Source: Croceicoccus ponticola
GTDB taxonomy: Bacteria; Pseudomonadota; Alphaproteobacteria; Sphingomonadales; Sphingomonadaceae
Length of the DNA stretch: 64,000 bases
Direction: 5' to 3'
Assembly: GCF_004004515.1 (NCBI RefSeq)
Contig: NZ_RXOL01000001.1
Coordinates: 248,001 to 312,000, forward strand
In this document: one piece after another, positions 57,205 through 64,000 of the stretch
How positions within the stretch are numbered: the stretch's first letter is position 1
Layout: each line of letters opens with the position of its first letter
Position numbers and translations under genes: made by a program
The notes under the pieces: generated by a model
Database searches by the model: none
What the model was told of the DNA's origin: nothing
Seen by the model: only the letters and a program-made list of their open reading frames with translations

Positions 57205-57885
57205 ATGAAAACGCTTCTCAAGGCCGGTGCCGCTCTCATGCTTGGCGCCGCTACTATTGCAGCACCGTCGTTTGCGCTTGCGCAGGACAACGTCGGCAGT
57301 GTCAATTCCGTTCAGGACAAGCGTGGCTACGATGCGCTCGATGCGGCTCAAAAATCCGAATACGACGCATGGCCTGCCGAAAACCAGACCTTCTACACTG
57401 GCTGGCCGAGCGACTATCAGAGCGAATTCTGGACTTATCCGGCCGATTACCGGACTAGCTATTGGGGCTGGCCGGCCGATTATCGCACCGCATATTGGGC
57501 ATGGCCCAGCGATTCGCGCACCAGCTATTGGACCTGGCCTAGCGATTATCAGTCCTACTATTGGGCTCTGACGCCGGAACAGCAGAGTGCATGGTGGGCG
57601 CTTAGCCCTGAACAGCGGGGCCAGATCACCGCTATGACACCTGAGCAGCAGCTTGCGGCATGGGATAGCATCAACGCCCAGATTACTGCCACCCAGGCAG
57701 CGGAAACCAAGACGATCATGGCGTCGAGCACTACTGTCGAGGCAACGCCTGCAGCGCGCACCGGTGAATATCCGATCTGCGGCGGTGCAATCCAAGACAG
57801 CTGCATCCAGCCGCGCGAAGCTGGCAAGAATTATGGCAACGTTCCGCTCGATTACTGGCCGGGCAAGCCCGCCAGCTCGATGTAA
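57205..57885 (+). CDS. Exported protein with nine 11-residue aromatic repeats and a C-terminal PREAG motif
   Basis: 226 residues from the ATG at 57205 (AGGAG seven bases upstream); an upstream in-frame start at 57178 is not needed. Signal peptide 1-27 (ending FALAQ). Residues 53-151 are nine consecutive 11-residue units. Early units follow Y-W-x-W-P-S/A-D-Y-R-T-x; the last three change to (W/I)-x-A-L/M-T/S-P-E-Q-Q/R. Then a Thr/Ala linker and a C-terminal motif C192-x7-C200-I-x-P-R-E-A-G-x-N-Y-G-x-V-P-L-D-Y-W-P-G. The same motif is in the next gene. I know of no functional assignment. It is followed by its own terminator. Confidence 0.9.
   Translation: MKTLLKAGAALMLGAATIAAPSFALAQDNVGSVNSVQDKRGYDALDAAQKSEYDAWPAENQTFYTGWPSDYQSEFWTYPADYRTSYWGWPADYRTAYWAWPSDSRTSYWTWPSDYQSYYWALTPEQQSAWWALSPEQRGQITAMTPEQQLAAWDSINAQITATQAAETKTIMASSTTVEATPAARTGEYPICGGAIQDSCIQPREAGKNYGNVPLDYWPGKPASSM
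57361..57657 (+). repeat. Nine tandem 33-bp units encoding the 11-residue repeat
   Basis: Begins at codon Y53 and runs to A151 without interruption. DNA units are diverged at third positions, while the encoded pattern is conserved, so the array is not a recent slippage product. Units 3 to 6 are closest to each other. Confidence 0.85.
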
Positions 57886-57934
57886 GACGTATCATACCAC
57901 CGCCGCGGTTTTGCGATCTCCGCGGTTCGGGAAT

Positions 57935-57969
57935 GGGGCGGTATGTGCAATAGCACTGCCGCCCCGTTT
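57935..57969 (+). terminator. Terminator of the repeat-protein gene
   Basis: GGGGCGG (57935-57941) and CCGCCCC (57959-57965) with a 17-base loop, then GTTTA. It lies 50 bases after the stop, between the two related genes. Confidence 0.75.
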
Positions 57970-58079
57970 ACGTTCGAGACGGTAAAGCGCGCCAATCCAT
58001 GGCTTCGGGCAATGCGGTTGCGCCCTGCCATTTTATCAGGCCTAATCCCCCCGTCATTGGGAACAAGGGGAGATTGTCC

Positions 58080-58436
58080 ATGATCCGTCTATTCGCACCC
58101 ATGCTGGCAGCAGGACTGGCGCTCGGCATTGCAGCGCCTGCACTTGCCGAACATCACGAAGAAATGAAAGCCGAAGTCGTCGAGCGCGATGCCAAAGGCG
58201 TGGCGACAAAGGTCAAGATCGGTGAGACAGTATACGATGTCTGCACGCCCGAAGCGCAGGACGGCTGCATCAACCCGCGCGAAGCCGGGCTGAACTTCGG
58301 ACATGTTCCGCTAGACCATTGGCCCGGCGCCCCGGCGAGCGGACTTACCGCTGCGGAAAAGATGAAGAAGCCCGCTCCCGCTCCTGCGCCGACACCGGCA
58401 GCGCAGCTTGACGAGGAAGCAGCTACTTCCGAATGA
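58080..58436 (+). CDS. Small exported protein with the same C-terminal PREAG motif
   Basis: 118 residues from the ATG at 58080, with GGGGAG eight bases upstream. Signal peptide MIRLFAPMLAAGLALGIAAP ending ALA. A short charged part (HHEEMKAEVVERDAKG) is followed by the motif C55-x7-C63-I-N-P-R-E-A-G-L-N-F-G-H-V-P-L-D-H-W-P-G, then an Ala/Pro/Lys linker and acidic tail. It lacks the aromatic repeats of its neighbour. The shared motif shows that the two genes are related or work together. Convergent with rsmD, four bases between stops. Confidence 0.88.
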   Translation: MIRLFAPMLAAGLALGIAAPALAEHHEEMKAEVVERDAKGVATKVKIGETVYDVCTPEAQDGCINPREAGLNFGHVPLDHWPGAPASGLTAAEKMKKPAPAPAPTPAAQLDEEAATSE

Positions 58437-58440
58437 TCGC

Positions 58441-59025
58441 TCAGTCGGCGGCAGGGCGCAGCAAGTGTATGCGCGCCTTGCCGCTGTCGCGCACGGTTTC
58501 GACGTTGAAACCGCTTACCGCTATGTCCTCGCTGCGGTCGGTTTCGATGCTGATCCATGCGCCCGGCGCAATCCAGCCAAGCCGGTTCAACTTGTCCAGC
58601 GCCACCGATCCGGCGCCGGAACCATAGGGCGGGTCCATGAACATCACGTCGGGCTGCGCCTTTGCCTGACCAAGCCCCATGACCGAAGCAGCGCGCACAT
58701 CCGAACGCGACTGTGCGCCGAATTCTGCAATGTTGGTCCGCAAGGCGCGCACCGCCGCCGCATCTTGTTCCACGAACAAGGCTTGCGCCGCGCCGCGCGA
58801 CAGGGCTTCGAGCCCCATTGCGCCGGACCCTGCGAACAAGTCGGCGACGAACAGTCCTTCGAACGTCCCGATCCGGCTGACCAGCATGGAAAACAGTGTT
58901 TCGCGGGTTCGGTCGGCCGTCGGTCGTGTCGTTTCGCCAGCTGGCGCGACCAACCTGCGCGCGCGCCATTCGCCCGCGATGATGCGCATACCCGGCGGTT
59001 TGCTTCCCGGTTTCGGACTTTTCAC
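58441..59025 (-). CDS. rsmD: 16S rRNA (guanine(966)-N2)-methyltransferase
   Basis: 194 residues if the GTG at 59025 is used, which overlaps the rluB stop by four bases (GTGA) and so allows coupled translation. The inner ATG at 58989 (MRIIAGEW, the family's usual first residues) is the alternative and gives 182. SAM motif DLFAGSGAMGLEALSRGA, and catalytic DPPYG in FMDPPYGSGA, are both present. It methylates G966 in the 30S P-site region. Confidence 0.93.
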   Translation of the reverse strand: MKSPKPGSKPPGMRIIAGEWRARRLVAPAGETTRPTADRTRETLFSMLVSRIGTFEGLFVADLFAGSGAMGLEALSRGAAQALFVEQDAAAVRALRTNIAEFGAQSRSDVRAASVMGLGQAKAQPDVMFMDPPYGSGAGSVALDKLNRLGWIAPGAWISIETDRSEDIAVSGFNVETVRDSGKARIHLLRPAAD

Positions 59026-59909
59026 TTCGCAGCCTCTCGCGCTAGCGTCTTGCGAAAGCGTTCGACTTCGGCCTGTGGAATTTCCAGAACCGATCCGCGC
59101 GGCATGTCGCCCAGCATGAACGGGCCATAGGCGATGCGTAGCAGGCGCGAAACCTGAAGGCCCAAGTGTTCAAGGACGTTGCGCACTTCGCGGTTCTTCC
59201 CTTCGGCCAGAGTCATCTCGATCCAGTTCTGCCGTCCGCTGCGCCGTTCGAGGTTGGCCTCGATCTGGCCGTAATGAACGCCATCGACGGTGATGCCCTC
59301 GAACAATGCTTCAAGATCGTTCTGGCCGATTTCGCCCATCGCCTTGGCGCGATAGGTGCGCGGCACCCCCGATGACGGCAGCTCAAGCGCGCGCTTGAGC
59401 TCGCCATCGTTGGTCAGCAGCAGCAGACCTTCGGTGTTGAAGTCCAGCCTGCCGACCGGCATCACGCGGGGCGTATCTTTGGGCAGAGCGTTGCGCAGCG
59501 CGGTGTAGATCGTCGGCCGCCCCATCGGATCGCGTTCCGCCGTCAACAGGCCCGATGGCTTGTGAAAAAGGAACAGGCGCGCGCGTTCGGGCGCAGCGAC
59601 GGACTTGCCGTCGACGGTCACGCCCCGCAGCGAAGTCAGCACCGTGGCGGGCGTATCGAGCACCACGCCGTCGATGGAAACGCGGCCATCTTCGATCATG
59701 CGTTCCACCTCCCGGCGGCTGGCGATGCCGGCGCGGGCGAGCAACTTGGCGATGCGGTCGCCGTCGCGTTTGGGCATGTCGGGCGCGGGTTTGGACGACG
59801 CAGGATCGGACCTGCGCCGGAACGGGGGGCGCTTGCCGGCGCGGCGGTCGGCGGGGGCGGGCGGCTTTCTGGGTGGTTTGTTCACATGTGCGCCATGCGA
59901 CATTGGCAT
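59022..59909 (-). CDS. rluB: 23S rRNA pseudouridine synthase RluB-like
   Basis: About 295 residues from the ATG at 59909; starts at 59903 or a GTG at 59918 are also possible and no ribosome binding site decides. A basic Pro-rich N-terminus (NKPPRKPPAPADRRAGKRP) precedes an S4 domain (RIAKLLARAGIASRREVERM). The catalytic domain has the conserved Asp in VGRLDFNTEGLLLLTNDGE near residue 155, and RNVLEHLGLQVSRLLRIAYG is the family's C-terminal signature. It makes pseudouridine in 23S rRNA helix 89 region (family). Coupled to rsmD. Confidence 0.9.
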   Translation of the reverse strand: MPMSHGAHVNKPPRKPPAPADRRAGKRPPFRRRSDPASSKPAPDMPKRDGDRIAKLLARAGIASRREVERMIEDGRVSIDGVVLDTPATVLTSLRGVTVDGKSVAAPERARLFLFHKPSGLLTAERDPMGRPTIYTALRNALPKDTPRVMPVGRLDFNTEGLLLLTNDGELKRALELPSSGVPRTYRAKAMGEIGQNDLEALFEGITVDGVHYGQIEANLERRSGRQNWIEMTLAEGKNREVRNVLEHLGLQVSRLLRIAYGPFMLGDMPRGSVLEIPQAEVERFRKTLAREAAK

Positions 59910-59998
59910 CGTTCGCACAAGCCGGGGATAGGCCGCGCATGTGATTGCAGTTGCGCGGTTAACCCCTAAAGTTCACGCATGACCATCCGGGAGCGCCC

Positions 59999-61732
59999 AT
60001 GACGAGCACCATCAACGAAGTCGAAAGCAACCCGGACGAAACCGAACCGTTGCCCGCGAAAAAGCCCGGCTGGCGCAAGCTGATGGCCTCGCTCGGCAAT
60101 CGCAAGACCGCGTACATGCTGCTGTTCGGCTTTGCCTCGGGGCTGCCGTACACGCTGCTGTTGTCGACGCTTTACGCGTGGATGAGCGATGCGAAGGTCG
60201 ATCTCGAAACCATGGGCGTCTTTTCGCTGATCGGGCTGGCGTTCGCGTTCAAGTTCCTGTGGTCGCCCTTGCTCGACCGGATCGATCTGCCGGGAATCAA
60301 GCGACTCGGCCATCGCAAGCAATGGATCGTGACGGCGCAGATGCTGTTGGCGGTCGTGCTGATATTCGTGTCGCGGCTCGATCCGGCTGGCGCGATCGGC
60401 GTGCTGTCGCTGCTTGCCGGGCTGGGCGCCTTTGCCAGCGCGACGCAGGACGTGGTGATGGACGCATGGCGTGTCGACGTTGCCGATGAAGTGGCGACGA
60501 TCGACATCCTTTCCACCGTCTATCAGCTCGGCTGGCGATCGGCAGTGCTGGTGGGCGGTGCGCTGGCGCTGTTCATGGCGGAACGGACGGGCTGGCCCAC
60601 GGTCTATGCGATCATGGGCGGGATCATGTTGGTGATCGCCATCGCCGCGATATTCGCGCCCGAACCTGAACAAACGACGGCGTCGCTGACCGCTGATGAC
60701 GACGCGCTGCGCGGGCTTCGCGAGGCGGGCCAATTGTCGCCGCGCATTCGCGGATGGGCGCTGACCATTGTGGGCGTGTTGTGGGCATGGGCGCTGATTA
60801 CCGTCGGCAATTTTATGTATCGGTCCTTGTCCAGCGCGCCGGGTGCGCGACCCGATTCGGTTGAATTCATTCAGAACATGGGTCCGGTGATCGTCGTTGC
60901 GACCGTGGTAGTGCCCGTCATCGTTGCCGCGATCCTGGAAAACTGGCGGCGCAAGGGGCGCCACGTCCTGAATGGCACGGTGACCAAGCACGGGGCGATC
61001 GACAGCTTCGTCGATCAGGGATACCGCGCGCTGATCCTACCGCTGACGGAATTCGTCGGGCGGCTTGGCTGGGCCGTGGTCATCGTCCTGACGCTGGTGC
61101 TGACTTATCGCTTTACCGATACCGTGTGGGGCAGTTTCGCCTATCCGTTCTACTTGGGCGAGCTCGAATATTCTAAGGACGAGGTGGCGATTGCCTCCAA
61201 GTTCTTTGGCGTGGGCGCGCTGATGTTGGGCATCGCGCTGGGCGGGGCGTTGTTCAGCTTTATCGGGCGGATGCCGGTGATGTTCATCGGCGCGCTGACG
61301 GCGGCGCTGTCGAACCTGCTATACGCCGATCTCGCGCTGGGCGGCCATACGATGGCGGCGGTGGCGAACTTTACCGGGTTTGCCTCGCTTGTCGAATGGT
61401 TCGGCGGCGACTTGCGTCTGGCCAAGCTGATGGTGGCCATCGCGGGCGAAAATCTTGCAGGCGGGCTCGCCGGGGCGGCGTTGGTGGCATACCTGTCGTC
61501 GATCACAGCAAAGGGCTATTCCGCTGTGCAATACGCGCTGCTGTCTTCGCTGACCTTCCTTGTCGGCACGCTGGGTCGCGGAGCGCTGGGCCAGATGATC
61601 GACGAGCAGGGCTATTACCCGGTCTTCATCCTGACCACCCTGCTCGGCTTTATCGCGGTGGTTTTCTGCGTGATCGAATGGGTCAGGCAGGCGCGGCTGG
61701 GCCAGCGCGCGGGCGTCGTCGCGCCGGGTTAA
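59999..61732 (+). CDS. ampG: AmpG-family MFS permease
   Basis: 577 residues, about fourteen membrane segments. The N-terminal MLLFGFASGLPYTLLLSTLY and the loop SPLLDRIDLPGIKRLGHRKQ are typical AmpG, as is ASATQDVVMDAWRVD. AmpG imports anhydromuropeptides from cell-wall turnover for recycling and beta-lactamase signalling. GGGAG lies six bases upstream of the ATG at 59999. It ends convergent with folC, their stop codons overlapping in TTAA. The lytic transglycosylase and RlpA encoded earlier in the window act on the same polymer. Confidence 0.9.
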   Translation: MTSTINEVESNPDETEPLPAKKPGWRKLMASLGNRKTAYMLLFGFASGLPYTLLLSTLYAWMSDAKVDLETMGVFSLIGLAFAFKFLWSPLLDRIDLPGIKRLGHRKQWIVTAQMLLAVVLIFVSRLDPAGAIGVLSLLAGLGAFASATQDVVMDAWRVDVADEVATIDILSTVYQLGWRSAVLVGGALALFMAERTGWPTVYAIMGGIMLVIAIAAIFAPEPEQTTASLTADDDALRGLREAGQLSPRIRGWALTIVGVLWAWALITVGNFMYRSLSSAPGARPDSVEFIQNMGPVIVVATVVVPVIVAAILENWRRKGRHVLNGTVTKHGAIDSFVDQGYRALILPLTEFVGRLGWAVVIVLTLVLTYRFTDTVWGSFAYPFYLGELEYSKDEVAIASKFFGVGALMLGIALGGALFSFIGRMPVMFIGALTAALSNLLYADLALGGHTMAAVANFTGFASLVEWFGGDLRLAKLMVAIAGENLAGGLAGAALVAYLSSITAKGYSAVQYALLSSLTFLVGTLGRGALGQMIDEQGYYPVFILTTLLGFIAVVFCVIEWVRQARLGQRAGVVAPG

Positions 61733-63051
61733 GCCGGCAGAGGCCCGTTTTCGCGCAGCACTTCGCCCGCAAGATACAGCGAGCCGCAGATGAGCACCGT
61801 GCCCCGCCGGTTCAGCGCCGCCAGCGCTTCCTGAACCGAATCGGCGGTGCCGGTCTGCCGTACTCCTGCCTCACGCGCGATTTGGGCGAGAGTGGAGGGC
61901 GCAAAGGCATCGTGGGAGGGGAGAGGCACGGCGGTGAAACTGGCGATCCGTTCGGCAAAGGACGACAGGAAACCGCGCGCATCTTTGGCGGCCAGCATGG
62001 CGCCGATCGCGTGGATCGGCCCGTCAATCGTGGCAAGGTAATCGGCCAGAACCCGCCCGGCATCGGGGTTGTGCCCCCCGTCGAGCAGAACGCTCGCATT
62101 GGGCACGAGATCGGTCAGCGGACCATTGGGCAGCCATTGCAGCCGCGCGGGCCAGCGGGCGGCAGCGATGCCGTCGGCAAATGCGCTTGCCGGCACCTGC
62201 ACGCGATCTTGATGTCGCAGCATCGCCACGGCCAGTGCCGCGTTGTCCGTCTGAAACGCGCCGGGGAGCGCGGGCAGCGGCAGGGTCAGTTCGCCGTGGC
62301 GGTCGCTGTATTCGATGGTCGCGCCCATGCTGGCGGTCCAGTCCGAAGCGCGCATGTGCAGCGGCGATCCGGCGATCCGCGCGGCACGTTCGATCTGGTC
62401 CTGAGCCTCGGCCTCGTAGGCTTGCGTTATCAAGGGCACGCCCGGTTTCACGATCCCCGCCTTTTCGAACGCGATGCGCGCCATCGGATGGGCTGGCGCG
62501 CCCTCTTCTTCCACCAGCAGGAAACGTTCGTGGTCGATGCCCAGCGCTGCGATGCCGCATGCGGCAGGGTGTTCGATGACATTGGTCGCATCGAAACGCC
62601 CGCCAAGCCCGACTTCTATCACGCAGGCATCGGCGGGCACGCGCGCAAAGCCGAGGAATGCGGCGACCGTCGTGATCTCGAAGAAGCTCGCGCCGATATC
62701 CTCGCCTGCGTCGAGCACTTCGCGAAGCAGATCGGCCAGCATCGCATCGTCGATCAATTCGCCCGCCAACCGGATGCGTTCGTTGTAACGCACGAGATGA
62801 GGGCTGGTGAACTGATGGACGCGGTGGCCGCCCGCCTCCAGCATCGCGCGCAGGAAGGCGCTGGTCGAACCTTTGCCGTTGGTTCCGGCGATGTGGAAGA
62901 CGGGTGGCAGCGCCCTGTGCGGATCGCCGACCCGGGTCAGCAATTCTCGCACCGGGTCCAAGCCCAGCCGTCCCTGAGGCAGGGTCAACGCGGCAAGCCG
63001 GTCGAGCTGTTCCTGCACCGCCGGACTGTCCGAAACCGCGAAATCGCGCAT
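61729..63051 (-). CDS. folC: Bifunctional dihydrofolate synthase / folylpolyglutamate synthase
   Basis: 440 residues. The ATP-binding GTNGKGST is at residues 56-63, followed by the Mur-ligase-type central domain (YNERIRLAGELIDD; FLGFARVPADACVIEVGLGG; GIDHERFLLVEEE) and the C-terminal DGGHNPDAG. It adds glutamate to dihydropteroate and to folates. It lies 13 bases downstream of accD; its stop overlaps that of ampG. The trpA-accD-folC order is common in alphaproteobacteria. Confidence 0.95.
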   Translation of the reverse strand: MRDFAVSDSPAVQEQLDRLAALTLPQGRLGLDPVRELLTRVGDPHRALPPVFHIAGTNGKGSTSAFLRAMLEAGGHRVHQFTSPHLVRYNERIRLAGELIDDAMLADLLREVLDAGEDIGASFFEITTVAAFLGFARVPADACVIEVGLGGRFDATNVIEHPAACGIAALGIDHERFLLVEEEGAPAHPMARIAFEKAGIVKPGVPLITQAYEAEAQDQIERAARIAGSPLHMRASDWTASMGATIEYSDRHGELTLPLPALPGAFQTDNAALAVAMLRHQDRVQVPASAFADGIAAARWPARLQWLPNGPLTDLVPNASVLLDGGHNPDAGRVLADYLATIDGPIHAIGAMLAAKDARGFLSSFAERIASFTAVPLPSHDAFAPSTLAQIAREAGVRQTGTADSVQEALAALNRRGTVLICGSLYLAGEVLRENGPLPA

Positions 63052-63064
63052 TGCTGCCGGCCTG

Positions 63065-63916
63065 TCAGGCGGCCTGTCTGGCCGCCATCAGGTAGTCGAT
63101 GACATCGACCAGCGTTTCGCGCAGATACTTGCGATGCGTGACCATGTCGATCATGCCGTGGGCCAGCAGATATTCGGCGCGCTGGAACCCTTCGGGCAGT
63201 TTTTCGCGGATCGTGTCCTGAATCACGCGCTGTCCGGCAAAACCGATGAGCGCGTTGGGTTCGGCGATCTGGATGTCGCCCAGCATGGCATAGCTTGCCG
63301 TGACGCCTCCGGTGGTCGGATCGGTCAGCACGACGATATAGGGAAGCCCTGCGCGTTTGAGCCGCTGGATCGCAACGGTCGTGCGCGGCATCTGCATCAG
63401 CGACAGGATGCCTTCCTGCATTCGCGCGCCGCCCGCCGCGGTGAATATGACATAGGGGCAACCGTCCGCCACGGCGCGGTCCACGCCGGACAGGAACGCG
63501 TCGCCCACAGCCATGCCCATCGATCCGCCCATGAAGCCGAAATCCTGCACGCCGACGACTGCTTTGCGCCCGTCGATGGTGCCGGACGCATTGGTCAGCG
63601 CATCGGGATGCGGCGCTGCGGCGCGCGCCGCTTTCAGCCGGTCTGAATAACGCTTGGAATCCTTGAACTTGAGCGGATCTTCCTTGACGCTGGGCGCACT
63701 CAGAACCGTGAATCCCGCGTCCATCACCTGAGACAGGCGGCAGTCCGCACCAATGCGACCGTGATTGTCACAGCGCGGGCAGACCCACAGGTTCTCTTCG
63801 TATTCCTTGGTGAACAGCATCTCCTGACAGTTCTTGCACTTCTGCCAGAGATTGTCGGGCGTATCGCGCTTGGCACCGAACGGAAGCTTGTCGCGGACGC
63901 GGGTGAGCCAGCTCAT
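63065..63916 (-). CDS. accD: Acetyl-CoA carboxylase carboxyltransferase subunit beta
   Basis: 283 residues. A four-Cys zinc ribbon (C27, C30, C46, C49 in CKNC and CPRC) precedes the carboxyltransferase domain. [20 protein letters not shown] and [20 protein letters not shown] carry the oxyanion-hole glycines of the crotonase-like fold. It transfers carboxyl from biotin to acetyl-CoA with AccA. Its start shares one base with the trpA stop (TGATG). Confidence 0.96.
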   Translation of the reverse strand: MSWLTRVRDKLPFGAKRDTPDNLWQKCKNCQEMLFTKEYEENLWVCPRCDNHGRIGADCRLSQVMDAGFTVLSAPSVKEDPLKFKDSKRYSDRLKAARAAAPHPDALTNASGTIDGRKAVVGVQDFGFMGGSMGMAVGDAFLSGVDRAVADGCPYVIFTAAGGARMQEGILSLMQMPRTTVAIQRLKRAGLPYIVVLTDPTTGGVTASYAMLGDIQIAEPNALIGFAGQRVIQDTIREKLPEGFQRAEYLLAHGMIDMVTHRKYLRETLVDVIDYLMAARQAA

Positions 63917-64000
63917 CAGGCGTTCTCCCTTGCGGTGTGGACGGCTTGGGCCAGTGCCGCCGTCAATTCGCGCACCTTTGCCGGGGCATTGTCGCCGTAT
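63916..64000 (-). CDS. trpA: Tryptophan synthase alpha chain, last 27 residues (partial)
   Basis: Only the C-terminus is visible, reading [20 protein letters not shown] then RENA and stop. The visible residues alone are not diagnostic. The call rests on the common gene order trpA-accD-folC and on the helical C-terminal pattern. Confidence 0.6.
   Translation of the reverse strand, partial: YGDNAPAKVRELTAALAQAVHTARENA

Noticed and set aside
54775-57795. Extended uvrD reading of 1006 codons.
   Set aside because: The extra 234 codons lie antisense to the repeat-protein gene, and their Ile/Gly/Pro-rich repeats are the complement of its 33-bp units.

Overview
The window is about 64 kb of high-GC alphaproteobacterial chromosome. 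Several signs point to the order Sphingomonadales, and I would guess Erythrobacteraceae or a near relative. These are the suc/mdh TCA gene cluster, a CckA-CpdR phosphorelay pair, SOS boxes of the alphaproteobacterial form GTTC-N7-GTTC, a trpA-accD-folC gene order, and small exported protein families of sphingomonad character. The species cannot be named from sequence reading alone. Almost everything is housekeeping. I see no insertion sequence, prophage, integrase or CRISPR array.

Layout. 1-510 is a PepSY membrane protein cut by the left edge. 608-8350 (minus) is the TCA cluster mdh, small orf, sucD, sucA, sucB, lpdA; sucC is not in it. 8605-13345 (plus) is a cobalamin-riboswitch-controlled vitamin B12 uptake operon, btuB-btuF-btuC-btuD. 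13392-18250 holds thpR, uvrA, a small lipoprotein and rlpA. 18251-19047 is a long non-coding stretch with nine short perfect hairpins and a DnaA-box cluster. 19048-23764 (minus) carries an SDR reductase, cfa, a MATE pump and argG. 23888-28729 has a glycine-zipper protein, a divergent azoR/HxlR pair, rlmN, an outer-membrane beta-barrel, a small secreted protein and greB.

28766-35689 carries a lytic transglycosylase, dapA, smpB, a DUF2062 protein and cckA. 35819-39722 is recA-alaS. 39744-46689 (minus) has a CPA2 antiporter, an M3 peptidase, a GNAT-nitrilase fusion and icd. 46857-51279 has tRNA-Val(GAC), cpdR, an N-formylglutamate amidohydrolase, a candidate small RNA with a three-way-junction fold, a SapC-family protein and an FAD-linked oxidase. 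51468-57093 has a small Cys-rich secreted protein, a DEAD-box helicase, an ICMT-like methyltransferase and uvrD. 57205-58436 is a pair of exported proteins that share a C-terminal signature; one carries nine 11-residue aromatic repeats. The right end has rsmD, rluB, an AmpG-like MFS transporter, folC, accD and the last residues of trpA.

How it fits together. mdh, sucD, sucA, sucB and lpdA, together with icd, form much of the oxidative TCA arm. Three DNA-repair genes (uvrA, recA, uvrD) each have a readable LexA box immediately upstream, so they are probably one SOS regulon. CckA and CpdR are the kinase and a response regulator of the alphaproteobacterial cell-cycle phosphorelay. B12 import has outer-membrane, periplasmic and inner-membrane parts under one riboswitch. 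The best candidates for undescribed biology are the repeat-protein pair at 57205-58436, the hairpin-dense spacer at 18401-18793 and the small RNA at 48724-48831.
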